Source: Serinicoccus chungangensis | Lineage (GTDB): Bacteria; Actinomycetota; Actinomycetes; Actinomycetales; Dermatophilaceae | Length of the DNA stretch: 64,000 nt | Assembly: GCF_006337125.1 (NCBI RefSeq) | Contig: NZ_CP040887.1 | Span: forward strand, 3,399,443 to 3,463,442 | Direction of reading: 5' to 3' | Part shown: positions 36,650 to 46,379 of the stretch, one piece after another | How positions within the stretch are numbered: position 1 is the stretch's first letter | Layout: every line of letters starts with the position of its first letter | Position numbers and translations under genes: made by a program | Notes under the pieces: model-generated | The model's database searches: none | The model's input: the letters and a program-made list of their open reading frames with translations, nothing else | What the model was told of the DNA's origin: nothing

Positions 36650-38758
36650 TCACTCCCCCAGGATCAGGCCGGCCAGCTCCGCGCGGGTCCTCGTCGCGGC
36701 GAAGCGCTCCTGCACCGCGGCGCGGGCCTGCGCCGAGGCCTCCGACCACGCGGGTTCCTCCGCCAGCGCGGCGACGCGGGCCGCCGCCTCCTCGACCGAC
36801 CCGACCACCCAGTCGTCCGGGAAGAGGCTGCGGGCGCCGTCGAGGGGGGCGAAGATCGGCCAGTCCCGCACGACCGGCACGGCACCCGACGAGGCCCCCT
36901 CGACGAGGGCCAGCCCGAAGGACTCCCGGCGGCTGGTCGAGAGGACGAACCCGGCCCCGGCCAGGTGCGGCGCGAGGTCGCGGGTCCAGCCGACGAAGGA
37001 CACCGCACCCCGGACGTCGTCGTCGGCCAGCCGCCGGCGGAAGGTCCGGGCGTACTCCTGCTGCGAGGCCACCGTGCTCTCCGCGAAGTCGACGCCGACG
37101 AGGACGAGACGCCAGGCCGGGTCCTCCCGGCGCAGCAGCGCGAGCACCTCCAGCGCCCAGACCGGGTCCTTGACCCGCTGGGCCCAGCCGACCATGAGCA
37201 GGGTCCTGAGGTGCCCCTCCGTCTTCCCGGTCGGGATGCGGGCGGGGTCGAGCACGTTGCCCACCACCCGCACCTGCGTGCCGGCCAGCCGGTCGCCCAG
37301 GAGCGCCTCGACGACCCTCCGCAGGTGCTCGCTCACCAGGACCAGCACGTCCACGCGGGACCAGTCGAGGAGGTGGATCCAGGGGGACAACGCGTCCATG
37401 CTGTGGATGCGCAGCGTGACCCGCACCCCTGCGGGGACGCTCATCACCGCGGCGACCGAGCCCCGGTCGGCCCAGTCGACGAAGAGCGCGTCGGCGGCCT
37501 CCAGCTGCTCCAGCAGCTCGTAGTCGGGCACCCAGGTCTGCCCGACCGCCTGCCGCAGCCGCGCCCCGACGAGCTCGCCGCGGGTGCCGAGCCCGCGCAG
37601 CTGGTCCTTGACCCGCAGGTCGGTGACCCGGACGTCCGCCCGACGGCCCAGCTCCTCCACCACCGGTGTCGCGAACTGCGGGTAGGACCCGGGCGCGACG
37701 ACGACCCGCGGCGCACCGGCGTCGCCCCCCGCCGGGCGGGCGACCCGCGGGTGGGGCGGCAGCCGTCGCACCGGCGCGGCCAGCAGCTGTCCCACCCGGG
37801 AGGCCCGCCAGCCGGCGAGGAACGTCTCCGGGTCGGTGACGAGGGGCGAGTCGAGCCCGTCCGCGTGCAGCTCGCGGTGGAAGAGCAGCTGCAGGGCCAG
37901 GGTCGTGGCGCGGACCGCCTCCTCGGGCACGTCGGCGGCGGCGGGGAGGTCGGCCAGGGCGGCGTCGGCCCGGGCGAGCACCCCCCGGACGGTGTCGTCC
38001 AGGTCGGCAGGCGCCTCCCCGGTGCGGGAGAGCTCCACGAGCGCGCGCAGGGCGCGGTGCACCGCCGCCTCCGGGCCACGGGTGAGGTCGGCGTCGAGCC
38101 GCCCCGCGAGCCGCGCGGCGAGGGCATACTCCCCGGTGCCGTGCAGCGCCACCACCAGGGGCACGAGGAGGGCCTGACGTCGGGGAGGTATGCGGGTCCC
38201 GTCCGGCGGGAGCTGCGTGAGCACCTCGCGGGCCAGGTCGGCGTCGAGGCGGCCCCCGCCGGCACGGGACCGTCGCCGCAGGGTGCCCCACACCGCCGCC
38301 TCACCGGACCCGTCGTCGAGCTCCTCCAGCCGCAGGAGCGGGACAGGAGCGGCGCCGGCCCGGTCGAAGAGCCGACGCGCCTCCGGGCCGACGGGCACGA
38401 CGGCGTCCACGCCACCCAGCGTGCGCCGTGCCCTGGGGTCGGCGCGCAGGGCACGGGCGAGGGGACCGCGCTCGCAGAACCACGCGGCGGGGGCGGGCCG
38501 GCGCAGACGCGCGGCCAGCTGACGGGGGGTGCGGGCCCGGCGGGCCCGGACCGGAACCCGTGCCCGGAAGGAGCGCAGCTCGCGGCCCGGCTCGCCCCGG
38601 CACCACAGCAGGACCACCTGGTGACCCTGGTCGGTCAGCGTGCGCAGCCGGTCCGCCGCGGCGTCGAGGTCGCCGGCGTCCAGGGCGACGGCGGCGACGC
38701 GCCGGCGGCCCTGCCCGGAGGCGGTGGCCCCGGCGGCGTCGTGAGGGCGGTCGGGCAC
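36650..38758 (-). CDS. GT4-family glycosyltransferase with long N-terminal region
   Basis: 702 residues. The N-terminal 330 residues are Arg/Ala-rich and helical with no clear domain. The GT-B part follows: [97 protein letters not shown], and the donor-site [20 protein letters not shown] with the conserved Glu pair. The GTG at 38758 is six bases after TAGGGT (38770-38765), again a leaderless arrangement. Stands alone at the right border of the surface region and is intact. Sugar specificity unknown. Confidence 0.84.
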   Translation of the reverse strand: MPDRPHDAAGATASGQGRRRVAAVALDAGDLDAAADRLRTLTDQGHQVVLLWCRGEPGRELRSFRARVPVRARRARTPRQLAARLRRPAPAAWFCERGPLARALRADPRARRTLGGVDAVVPVGPEARRLFDRAGAAPVPLLRLEELDDGSGEAAVWGTLRRRSRAGGGRLDADLAREVLTQLPPDGTRIPPRRQALLVPLVVALHGTGEYALAARLAGRLDADLTRGPEAAVHRALRALVELSRTGEAPADLDDTVRGVLARADAALADLPAAADVPEEAVRATTLALQLLFHRELHADGLDSPLVTDPETFLAGWRASRVGQLLAAPVRRLPPHPRVARPAGGDAGAPRVVVAPGSYPQFATPVVEELGRRADVRVTDLRVKDQLRGLGTRGELVGARLRQAVGQTWVPDYELLEQLEAADALFVDWADRGSVAAVMSVPAGVRVTLRIHSMDALSPWIHLLDWSRVDVLVLVSEHLRRVVEALLGDRLAGTQVRVVGNVLDPARIPTGKTEGHLRTLLMVGWAQRVKDPVWALEVLALLRREDPAWRLVLVGVDFAESTVASQQEYARTFRRRLADDDVRGAVSFVGWTRDLAPHLAGAGFVLSTSRRESFGLALVEGASSGAVPVVRDWPIFAPLDGARSLFPDDWVVGSVEEAAARVAALAEEPAWSEASAQARAAVQERFAATRTRAELAGLILGE

Positions 38759-38790
38759 GCCCCGACCCTACGCGAGCCCGACCCCGGGGG

Positions 38791-39858
38791 TCAGCCGCGG
38801 ATGAAGGCCTCGACCTCGGCGCGACCCTGGTCGTCCGGCATCTGGACGGGCGGGCTCTTCATGAGGTAGGCGCTGGCCCCGACGACCGGCCCGCCCTGGC
38901 CACGGTCCTGGGCGATCTTGGCGGCCCGGATGGCGTCGATGATGATGCCGGCCGAGTTGGGGCTGTCCCACACCTCGAGCTTGTACTCCAGGTTCAGCGG
39001 GACGTCGCCGAACGCCCGACCCTCGAGGCGGACGTAGGCCCACTTGCGGTCGTCCAGCCACTGCACGTAGTCCGACGGCCCGATGTGCACGTCCCGGTCG
39101 GCCATGGTGCGCGCCATGTTGGACGTGACGGCCTGGGTCTTGGAGACCTTCTTGCTCTCCAGGCGCTCGCGCTCGAGCATGTTCTTGAAGTCCATGTTGC
39201 CGCCGACGTTGAGCTGGTAGGTGCGGTCCAGCGCCACCCCGCGCTCCTCGAACAACCGCGCCAGCACCCGGTGGGTGATGGTGGCCCCGACCTGGCTCTT
39301 GATGTCGTCGCCGACGATCGGCACGCCGGCCGCCTCGAACTTCGCAGCCCACTCGGGGTCGCTGGCGATGAAGACGGGCAGCGCGTTGACGAAGGCCACC
39401 CCCGCGTCGAGGGCGCACTGCGCGTAGAACTTGTCCGCCTCCTCGCTGCCCACCGGGAGGTAGGACACGAGGACGTCCACCTGCGCGTCGCGCAGCACCT
39501 GCACGACGTCGACCGGCTCGACCGGCGACTCCTCCACGGTGAGGGCGTAGTACTTGCCGAGGCCGTCGAGGGTGGGGCCACGCTGGACGGTCACCCCGGT
39601 GTCCGGCACCTGCGCGATGGAGATGGTGTTGTTCTCGCCGGCCTGGATGGCCTTGGCGAGGTCCTGACCGACCTTGGCGGAGTCGACGTCGAAGGCGGCC
39701 ACGAACTGCAGGTCGCCGACGTGGTAGTCGCCGAACGTCACGTGCATCAGCCCCGGGACCGACGCCGAGGGGTCGGCGTCCCGGTAGTACTCCACACCTT
39801 GCACGAGCGAGCTGGCGCAGTTGCCCACACCGACGATCGCGACCCTGACCGATGACAT
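38791..39858 (-). CDS. ino1: Inositol-3-phosphate synthase
   Basis: Converts glucose 6-phosphate to 1L-myo-inositol 1-phosphate using NAD+ as a cofactor; feeds phosphatidylinositol and mycothiol synthesis in actinobacteria. It has 355 residues, the length of the bacterial/archaeal form. NAD-binding [37 protein letters not shown]; core [20 protein letters not shown] followed by [25 protein letters not shown]; late [18 protein letters not shown]. The ATG at 39858 has AAGGAGC upstream; codons further out run into a hairpin and are not coding. Divergent from the PBP gene. 32 bases separate it from the glycosyltransferase. Confidence 0.95.
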   Translation of the reverse strand: MSSVRVAIVGVGNCASSLVQGVEYYRDADPSASVPGLMHVTFGDYHVGDLQFVAAFDVDSAKVGQDLAKAIQAGENNTISIAQVPDTGVTVQRGPTLDGLGKYYALTVEESPVEPVDVVQVLRDAQVDVLVSYLPVGSEEADKFYAQCALDAGVAFVNALPVFIASDPEWAAKFEAAGVPIVGDDIKSQVGATITHRVLARLFEERGVALDRTYQLNVGGNMDFKNMLERERLESKKVSKTQAVTSNMARTMADRDVHIGPSDYVQWLDDRKWAYVRLEGRAFGDVPLNLEYKLEVWDSPNSAGIIIDAIRAAKIAQDRGQGGPVVGASAYLMKSPPVQMPDDQGRAEVEAFIRG

Positions 39859-39882
39859 CCATGCTCCTTGCCGACATACCAC

Positions 39883-39903
39883 GGGCGGCCCACCGGGCCG
39901 CCC
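39883..39903 (-). promoter_or_regulatory. Perfect GC hairpin in the ino1 leader region
   Basis: GGGCGGCCC, three bases, GGGCCGCCC: a perfect nine-base-pair stem 25 bases ahead of the ino1 ATG, in the 119-base gap to the divergent PBP gene. If transcribed with ino1 it would lie just upstream of the ribosome-binding site and could affect expression. Confidence 0.4.
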
Positions 39904-39965
39904 CTTCACGCACGGGGAACGCCACCGAACGCGGGCGCATTCCGGCTGGGCCCCGACGAGGTGGG

Positions 39966-39980
39966 CACAATAGGGGCGTG
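39966..39980 (+). promoter_or_regulatory. Candidate leaderless promoter of the PBP gene
   Basis: CACAAT at 39966-39971 ends six bases before the GTG start codon at 39978, so transcription would begin at or next to the start codon. No ribosome-binding site is visible ahead of this GTG, which supports leaderless translation. Confidence 0.4.
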
Positions 39981-42194
39981 AGCCGCTCCAGCACCGCCTC
40001 CGCCCCCCGTCGTCCGGCCGGCCGCCGGTCCTCCCGAGCGCGCCGCGGGGGGACGCTGCGCCGGGTCCTGCTCTGGCTGACGGGCCTCGGGCTGCTGGCG
40101 GTCCTGCTGGCCGTGGGGGTCTTCGCCTGGGCCTACAACCGCACCGACGTCCCGGAGCCCAACGACTTCGCGGAGGCGCAGAGCTCGATCCTCTACTACG
40201 CCGACGGGGAGACCGAGCTGGCCCGTTTCACGGGTGGCTACGACCGCGAGTCCGTGCCGTTGTCCGAGGTGCCCGAGCACGTCCGCTTCGCGATCCTCGC
40301 GGCCGAGGACCGCTCGTTCTACGAAAACGAGGGGGTCTCCATCACCGGGACGGCGCGGGGGGCCTGGCGCACCCTCACGGGGGACGGTCTCCAGGGCGGG
40401 TCCACCATCACCCAGCAGTACGTCAAGAACTACTACCTCACCGCGGACCAGACGCTGCAGCGCAAGTTCACCGAGATCATCATCGCGGTCAAGATCGACA
40501 ACGAGTTCTCCAAGGACCAGATCCTGGAGAACTACCTCAACACCATCTACTTCGGTCGCGGCGCCTACGGCATCCAGACCGCGAGCCAGGCCTACTTCGG
40601 CAAGGACGTGTCCGAGCTCACGGTCGAGGAGGGCGCCTTCCTCGCCGGGGTCACCAACGCGCCCTCGCTCTTCGACCCGGACTACGCCGAGGGCAACGAG
40701 CAGCGCGCCGAGGACCGGGTCGCCTACGTCCTCGACGGGATGGTCGACGAGGGCTGGCTGGACCCCGCCGAGCGAGAGGGCCTGGGCCTGCCGGAGATCC
40801 AGGAGCCGAGCCCGTCGACGGCGGCGCAGGGGGTCGAGGGCTACATCGCCGAGCAGGCGCGCAGCGAGCTCCGGGAGCTCCTGGGGGTGGACGACGCGGA
40901 GATCGACGGCGGCGGCCTGCGGGTCACCACCACGATCGTCGAGCGGCACCAGCAGGCGGCCGAGGAGGCGGTCGACCTCTACCGGCCGACCGGGCAGGGC
41001 ACCGACGACATCACGGTCGCCCTCACCGCCGTCCGCCCCGGCGACGGCGCCATCACCGCGATGTACGGCGGCGACGACTACCAGGAGACGCAGCTCAACG
41101 CGGCCACCGACGCCCGGGTCCAGGCGGGCTCGCTCTTCAAGCCGGTCACCCTGGTCGCGGCGGTGGAGGACGGCGTCGACACCCTGCAGACCTTCGAGGG
41201 CCCCACCCCGATGACCTTCGGCGAGGACGAGACGGAGGTCAACAACTTCCAGGACCTCTCCTTCGGCCTCATCGACCTGCGGGTCGCGCTCGCCGAGTCG
41301 GTCAACACGGTCTACGTGCAGCTCAACGAGCAGATCGGCCCGGACCGCACCCGGGAGGCGGCCGTGGACCTCGGCCTGCCCGAGGACACCCCGGGCCTGG
41401 ACACCGACCTGACCAACGTCCTCGGGACCGCCTCGCCGACGCTGCTGGAGATGACGAACGCCTACGCCACCCTCGCCGCCGAGGGCGAGCGCGCCACCCC
41501 CTACCTCATCGCCCAGGTCGAGACCGTCTCCGGCGAGGTCACCTACGAGGCCGAGCCCGAGACGGAGGAGGGCGTCGAGCGCGACGCCGCGGTGGACACG
41601 ACCGACGCGATGACCTACGTCATCGACCAGGGGTCCGGGATGTCGGCCGGCGACCTCGGCCGCCCGACCGCCGGCAAGTCCGGCACCAGCGAGAACAACG
41701 TGTCGGCCTGGTTCGCCGGTTTCGCCCCCCAGCTCGCGGCCGGGGTCGTGATGTACAAGGGCGACGGCACGGTGCCCATGCAGGACGTCGCCGGGCTGGA
41801 GCAGATCACCGGAGGGACCTTCCCGGCGCAGGTGTGGGGGGAGTTCATGCGCCTCGCCCTCGACGGCGAGGAGGTGCTCGAGTTCGCGCCGCGGGTCGGC
41901 ACCGGGGGTCCGACGGACGACACGCCCACGACGCAGGAGCCCACGACCCCCGAGCCCGCCCCGACGAGCGAGGAGCCGACGCAGACCTCGGAGGAGCCCA
42001 CGCAGACCACCGAGGAGCCCACCACCACCGAGCCCACCGAGGAGCCGACCACGCAGCCGGAGCCGACCAGCCCGGCGCCGGAGCCGACGAGCCCCGCCCC
42101 GACCGTCCCGGCCCCGACCAGCCCGGCACCGGCCCCGACGCAGACGCAGCCCGCGCCGCCGGGTGACGGCACGGAGCCCGAGCCGACGGGGTGA
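39978..42194 (+). CDS. Class A penicillin-binding protein (transglycosylase/transpeptidase)
   Basis: Bifunctional peptidoglycan synthase of 738 residues. Basic cytoplasmic N-terminus and one membrane helix (about residues 32-55). GT51 glycosyltransferase domain: [17 protein letters not shown] with the catalytic Glu, [35 protein letters not shown]. Transpeptidase domain: active-site serine in GSLFKP (SxxK), SVN in [10 protein letters not shown], and KSGT in [10 protein letters not shown]. The last 100 residues are a Pro/Thr/Glu/Ser-rich extracellular tail of degenerate EEPT and PTSPAP repeats. The frame is open upstream to 39852, but the GTG at 39978 fits the promoter and the start of the basic segment. 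Its stop overlaps the next GTG (GTGA). Confidence 0.95.
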   Translation: MSRSSTASAPRRPAGRRSSRARRGGTLRRVLLWLTGLGLLAVLLAVGVFAWAYNRTDVPEPNDFAEAQSSILYYADGETELARFTGGYDRESVPLSEVPEHVRFAILAAEDRSFYENEGVSITGTARGAWRTLTGDGLQGGSTITQQYVKNYYLTADQTLQRKFTEIIIAVKIDNEFSKDQILENYLNTIYFGRGAYGIQTASQAYFGKDVSELTVEEGAFLAGVTNAPSLFDPDYAEGNEQRAEDRVAYVLDGMVDEGWLDPAEREGLGLPEIQEPSPSTAAQGVEGYIAEQARSELRELLGVDDAEIDGGGLRVTTTIVERHQQAAEEAVDLYRPTGQGTDDITVALTAVRPGDGAITAMYGGDDYQETQLNAATDARVQAGSLFKPVTLVAAVEDGVDTLQTFEGPTPMTFGEDETEVNNFQDLSFGLIDLRVALAESVNTVYVQLNEQIGPDRTREAAVDLGLPEDTPGLDTDLTNVLGTASPTLLEMTNAYATLAAEGERATPYLIAQVETVSGEVTYEAEPETEEGVERDAAVDTTDAMTYVIDQGSGMSAGDLGRPTAGKSGTSENNVSAWFAGFAPQLAAGVVMYKGDGTVPMQDVAGLEQITGGTFPAQVWGEFMRLALDGEEVLEFAPRVGTGGPTDDTPTTQEPTTPEPAPTSEEPTQTSEEPTQTTEEPTTTEPTEEPTTQPEPTSPAPEPTSPAPTVPAPTSPAPAPTQTQPAPPGDGTEPEPTG

Positions 42195-43552
42195 GCCTCC
42201 CGCCGGACCCGCGCACCGCAGGAGGGGGCGACCGGCCCTGGCAGGTGCCCTCCTGGGTGGACCCGGTCGTCGCCCGGGCCACGGGCGTCATCGGCGGACC
42301 GCTGGGCCGCTACGCCGTCGTCGGGGGCGGTGGTCTGGCCGGGGTCGCCGCCGCCCTCACGCTCGTCGGCGCCCTGGTCCTCGCGCTCGGGGTCTGGCAG
42401 AAGGGGCACTGCCTCATGAAGGGCTGGAGCACCCCGGACCAGTTCTGGCGGGCGTGCTACTCCGACCTCCCCGTGGTGCACGTCAGCTCCCCGCTGTCGG
42501 AGCGCGCGCTGCCCTGGGCCGGGGAGGGTGCCGCGACCGGGACGGCTCCGCTGCCGGGCGCGGTGATGTGGCTGCTGGCCCAGGTCTGGCCGGGCGCCGG
42601 TGGAGGTCTGGCGTCCCAGCAGTGGGTCTTCGCCCTCTGGGCGCTGGTGGCCGTGGTGCTGGTGGGCCTGGCCGTGCTGGCGCTCGTGAGCCTCACGCCG
42701 CAACGGCCGTGGCAGGCGGCCCACCTGGCCGCGAGCCCGGCGCTGGCCCTGCTCGCCCTCGTCTCCACCGACCTGCTCGGGGTCAGCCTCCTGCTGCTCG
42801 GGCTCTGGGCGTGGCGCCGGGAGCGCAGCTGGACGGCCGGGGTCCTGCTCGGGCTGGCCTCCCTCGTCAGGCCGTTCCCGCTGCTCGTGCTGGCCGCCGT
42901 CCTCGTCGTCGCGTGGCGGCGAGGCCGGGTGCTGCCCGCCCTGCAGACGGTGGTCGGCGCGGTCCTCGGCGCACTGCTCGTCCTCCTGCCCCTGGTGACC
43001 GTGCAGCCCGAGGCGCTCTCCGCGGCGCAGCAGTGGTGGGGACAGCCCGCGGGCTACGGCGCGCTCCAGATGGTGCCCCGCCTGCTGGGGGTCACGGTGC
43101 CGACGGCCCTCACGACGGCCGTCGCGGTGGGCGGGTGGCTGCTCGCCCTGGGTCTCGGGGTGCGCCTGTCGGCGCCGGGACGGCCGGGGGGAGGGCGCGG
43201 GGTGGTGCAGCTGTCCGCCCTCATGCTGCTCGTCGTCGCCCTGACCTCGGCGTCCCTCTCGGTGCAGTCGGGGCTGTGGGTGCTTCCCTTCCTGGCCCTG
43301 TCGGCCGTGCGGTGGTGGCGGCACCTGCTGTGGGTCCTGGCCGAGGCGCTGGTCTTCCTCGCGACCTGGCTGCACATCGCCTTCGCCAGCGACCCCGGTC
43401 GTGGGCTGCCCGGTGACGCGTACGCCCTCACGGTGGTCCTGCGGGCCGTGGCCTGGTCGTGGGTCCTGTGGGAGGTCGGGCGGGGTGACCGACCGGTCGC
43501 TCAGCGACCGGTGCCGATCTCCGCCCCGGACCGCACGGCCTCCCCCAGCTGA
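42191..43552 (+). CDS. Polytopic membrane protein, GT87-like (mannosyltransferase-type)
   Basis: 453 residues with about ten hydrophobic helices and an extracellular loop (residues 77-125) after the first helix, containing QKGHCLMKGWSTPDQFWRAC with two Cys. The layout (long first periplasmic loop, then paired helices, Arg-rich LASLVRPFPLLVL motif) resembles GT-C glycosyltransferases such as the GT87/DUF2029 group that use polyprenyl-phosphate sugars. No definite catalytic acid could be assigned. The GTG at 42191 overlaps the PBP stop, so the two are co-translated, as is common for this pair in actinobacteria. The 3' end overlaps the convergent acyltransferase gene by 52 bases. Confidence 0.75.
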   Translation: MSLPPDPRTAGGGDRPWQVPSWVDPVVARATGVIGGPLGRYAVVGGGGLAGVAAALTLVGALVLALGVWQKGHCLMKGWSTPDQFWRACYSDLPVVHVSSPLSERALPWAGEGAATGTAPLPGAVMWLLAQVWPGAGGGLASQQWVFALWALVAVVLVGLAVLALVSLTPQRPWQAAHLAASPALALLALVSTDLLGVSLLLLGLWAWRRERSWTAGVLLGLASLVRPFPLLVLAAVLVVAWRRGRVLPALQTVVGAVLGALLVLLPLVTVQPEALSAAQQWWGQPAGYGALQMVPRLLGVTVPTALTTAVAVGGWLLALGLGVRLSAPGRPGGGRGVVQLSALMLLVVALTSASLSVQSGLWVLPFLALSAVRWWRHLLWVLAEALVFLATWLHIAFASDPGRGLPGDAYALTVVLRAVAWSWVLWEVGRGDRPVAQRPVPISAPDRTASPS

Positions 43553-45810
43553 CCGGCGAGCACGACCTGGACCACCTGCTCCTCGACGACGTCGCGCAGC
43601 GACCGGACGTAGGTCGCGGAGAGGTGGTTGCTGTCGCGCCACACGACGACCCCGCCCACGATCGGGCTGCAGGTGCGGCCCGGGCAGACCGCGTCGGTCA
43701 GGTCGAGGACCGGCAGGCCGGGGCGCTGCTCGGCGAGCAGGTCGTGACCGGTGCCCGAGGTGGCCAGGCCCCGTTCCCGGTCGAACGCGCACCGCGGGAC
43801 GTCGTCCTCGTTCTCCAGCAGGCACGCCGGCACGTCGAAGGGGGCCCGGGGCACGTCCCGGATGAGAGCGGGCAGCATGCCCTCCTCGCGCAGCATGTCG
43901 ACGCGCGCCCCCAGCCCTGCGGCCACCTTCTCGTCCCCGGTGGTGCCGTAGGACGCGCTGGAGAGCAGCACGACGTCCGGCGACTCCCGCACCAGCGCGT
44001 CGTCCAGCCGTCGCTGCCAGCGGGTGCACTGCCGGTAGTCGCCCGCCTGTCCGGGGCGTTCCACGACGAGGCCACGCGCGGGGGGGCAGGACGACTTGGT
44101 CATGGCGAGCACCCGCCAGCCGCGGTCCCGCCCGATCGCGTCCATCGCCGTCATCCACATCCCCGCGTGGCTGTCACCGATGAGCGCGACCGTCAGGTCG
44201 CCGTCCGGGTCGCCCCCCTCGCACACCCCGACGCGGGTGCCGCCCAGCGCCACGAAGCACTCCTCCGGCTCCAGCACCGGGACGTCGTCGGGCACCTGCT
44301 CCAGCGGCACGGCCAGGTCGCCGACCTGCTCGGGGATCTGGACGACGGGCGGAGGCTCCCCGAGCACGTCCGAGGCCCCGCTGCCCGCGGACGCGGCCAC
44401 GAGCGGTCCCGTCGCGCCCGAGGCGGCCGCCGGTGGTGGGTCGTCGGTGCCGACGGCGAGGGTGTCGGCACCCACCGGGGCCCGGAGCTGCTCCACCACG
44501 TCGGGGGTCCGCCACCGGGCCGCCTGCTCGGTCTCCGAGGGCGGGGCGGCCAGCATGAGGGCGAGCCCGAGCGCCGCACCCGCCAGGGTGCAGTTCACCC
44601 CGAGCCGCAACGTGCGCCCGACGACGACACCGGGGGGCAGCTGTGCGGCCAGCACCCGCCCGTGCCGGCGGACGGGGTCCTCCACGAGGGCGAACGACCA
44701 CCAGGCGGGCAGGACGGACAGCCCGACGGCCAGCAGGCCCCAGTGGACGGGGAGGGTGTCGGGGCCACCCCGGCCGACGTGCACCATCTCGGCCGCGACC
44801 GCGACGAACGGCCAGTGCCACAGGTAGAGGCTGTAGGACAGCCGGCCCACCCACTGCAGGGGCCGGGCCCGCAGCAGCGCGACCGGCCCCAGGCCGGCCG
44901 CGGACGGACCGGCGACGAGGACCAGGGCGACGCCGACCGTGGGCAGCAGCGCCCACAGGCCGGGGAACGGGGTCTCCTTCGTGATGACGACGAGCGCCAC
45001 GCCGACCATGGCCAGCCCCACCCAGCCGAGGGCGGCGGCGAGGGCGCGCGGCAGCCGCGGCCACGCGCGCGCCCCCAGGGCGACGACCACCCCGAGCATG
45101 AGCTCGTGCACCCGGGTGGGTGTGACGAAGTAGGCGGCCGGCTCCTCGAGGGTCCAGCGCCAGGACACCACGAGCGACCCGACGAGGAGGGCGAGGGTGA
45201 CCACCCAGGTCACCGTGCTGAAGACGCGGGCCCGGCCGGCGGCATACAGGAGGACGAGCAGCAGGACGACCGGCCACACGAGGTAGAACTGCTCCTCCAC
45301 CGACAAGGACCAGTAGTGCTGCAGGGGGCTGGGGGCGCGCTCGAGGTCGAGGTAGTCCACCGAGCGCCAGGCCATCCGCCAGTTGACGACGTAGGTCGCC
45401 GACGCGAGCAGGTCGCCGCCCACCTCGCCCCAGCGGCCCCGGGGCAGGACGAGGACGGTCAGCAGCGCGGTGCCGGCCAGCGCGGTCAGCGCCGCCGGCA
45501 GCAGCCGCCGGGCGCGCCGGGCGTAGAAGCGACCGAGGTCGATCCGGCCGCGCTCCCGCCCCTCCTCCAGCAGCAGCGAGGTCATGAGGAAACCGCTGAC
45601 CACGAAGAACACGTCGACGCCGACGAAGCCGCCCGGCAGCAGGGGGACGCCCGCGTGCCACAGCATCACGGCCAGCACCGCCAGCGCACGCATGCCCTCG
45701 ATGTCGCTGCGGAAGTCGCGTGGCACGCGAGGCACCCGCAGCGCGTGCCGGGTGGCGTGCAGGGCCCGCGCCCGGCGCCGGGTGAGCGGGGTCTCGAGGT
45801 CGGTGGTCAC
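43501..45810 (-). CDS. OafA-type O-acyltransferase with canonical SGNH domain
   Basis: 769 residues. Acyltransferase-3 membrane domain ([75 protein letters not shown]) followed by an extracellular linker rich in Ala/Gly/Pro and an SGNH domain with the standard GDSHAGMW serine block and RDSNHLSATYVRSL as the Asp-His block. In both blocks it differs from the tandem pair at 8.2-12.4 kb. The GTG at 45810 overlaps the stop of the Wzz-like gene (GTGA). Expected to O-acetylate an envelope glycan; peptidoglycan or the surface polymer are both possible. Confidence 0.9.
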   Translation of the reverse strand: MTTDLETPLTRRRARALHATRHALRVPRVPRDFRSDIEGMRALAVLAVMLWHAGVPLLPGGFVGVDVFFVVSGFLMTSLLLEEGRERGRIDLGRFYARRARRLLPAALTALAGTALLTVLVLPRGRWGEVGGDLLASATYVVNWRMAWRSVDYLDLERAPSPLQHYWSLSVEEQFYLVWPVVLLLVLLYAAGRARVFSTVTWVVTLALLVGSLVVSWRWTLEEPAAYFVTPTRVHELMLGVVVALGARAWPRLPRALAAALGWVGLAMVGVALVVITKETPFPGLWALLPTVGVALVLVAGPSAAGLGPVALLRARPLQWVGRLSYSLYLWHWPFVAVAAEMVHVGRGGPDTLPVHWGLLAVGLSVLPAWWSFALVEDPVRRHGRVLAAQLPPGVVVGRTLRLGVNCTLAGAALGLALMLAAPPSETEQAARWRTPDVVEQLRAPVGADTLAVGTDDPPPAAASGATGPLVAASAGSGASDVLGEPPPVVQIPEQVGDLAVPLEQVPDDVPVLEPEECFVALGGTRVGVCEGGDPDGDLTVALIGDSHAGMWMTAMDAIGRDRGWRVLAMTKSSCPPARGLVVERPGQAGDYRQCTRWQRRLDDALVRESPDVVLLSSASYGTTGDEKVAAGLGARVDMLREEGMLPALIRDVPRAPFDVPACLLENEDDVPRCAFDRERGLATSGTGHDLLAEQRPGLPVLDLTDAVCPGRTCSPIVGGVVVWRDSNHLSATYVRSLRDVVEEQVVQVVLAGQLGEAVRSGAEIGTGR

Positions 45811-46379
45811 CGGGCCCCCACCGGCTCCGGCGCCGGGTGGTCCCGCAGCCACGTCCGGTGCGCGCCCTCCACGCGCACGGCCACGGCCAGCGCCGCCGCG
45901 GCGGCGACGAGCCACAGCAGACCCCGGTCGTCGACCGGCTCGGTGGGCACCTGGGCGCCGTCGGTCAGCTCGGTGCCGTCGGCGCGGTCCTCGACGACCA
46001 GGGCCGCCCCGGTGTCCGCGGCGAGCGCCGCCAGCCGGGGGTCGGACGCGGTGGCCTCGAGGTGCACCTGCAGGTCCCCGGCATCGTGCTGCACCGCCAG
46101 CCGCACGCTGCCCGCCAGCTCGGGGTCCAGCTCCACGGCCTGCTCGACCCGGGGGCGCAGGCCGGGGGCGGTCAGCTGCCCCGAGATCTCGTCGGCGGCG
46201 CGCTCGGTGGGGGCGGTGAGCGTCGCGGTCGCCGCATACGTGCGCGGCTGGGCGAGCTCGGCGGTGCCGACGACGAGCACCGCGAGCAGCACCAGCGTGA
46301 TCCAGGGCAGGCGCGCGAGGAGGTGGCTCCAGCGGCGGGGTGCGGGGTGGCTGCGACGGGCCGGGCGGTGCCTACCCAC
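45807..46379 (-). CDS. Wzz-like / chain-length-determinant-type membrane protein
   Basis: 190 residues with an Arg/His-rich cytoplasmic start, one helix at about 21-42, an extracellular region of about 110 residues beginning PRTYAATATLTAPT, and a second helix at about 153-170. Two flanking helices around an alpha/beta loop with the early YxATATLT motif is the pattern of Wzz/YveK polysaccharide co-polymerases, though it is shorter than most. GTG 46379 overlaps the end of cca by eight bases. Coupling to the acyltransferase suggests a shared role in an envelope glycan. Confidence 0.6.
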   Translation of the reverse strand: MGRHRPARRSHPAPRRWSHLLARLPWITLVLLAVLVVGTAELAQPRTYAATATLTAPTERAADEISGQLTAPGLRPRVEQAVELDPELAGSVRLAVQHDAGDLQVHLEATASDPRLAALAADTGAALVVEDRADGTELTDGAQVPTEPVDDRGLLWLVAAAAALAVAVRVEGAHRTWLRDHPAPEPVGAR

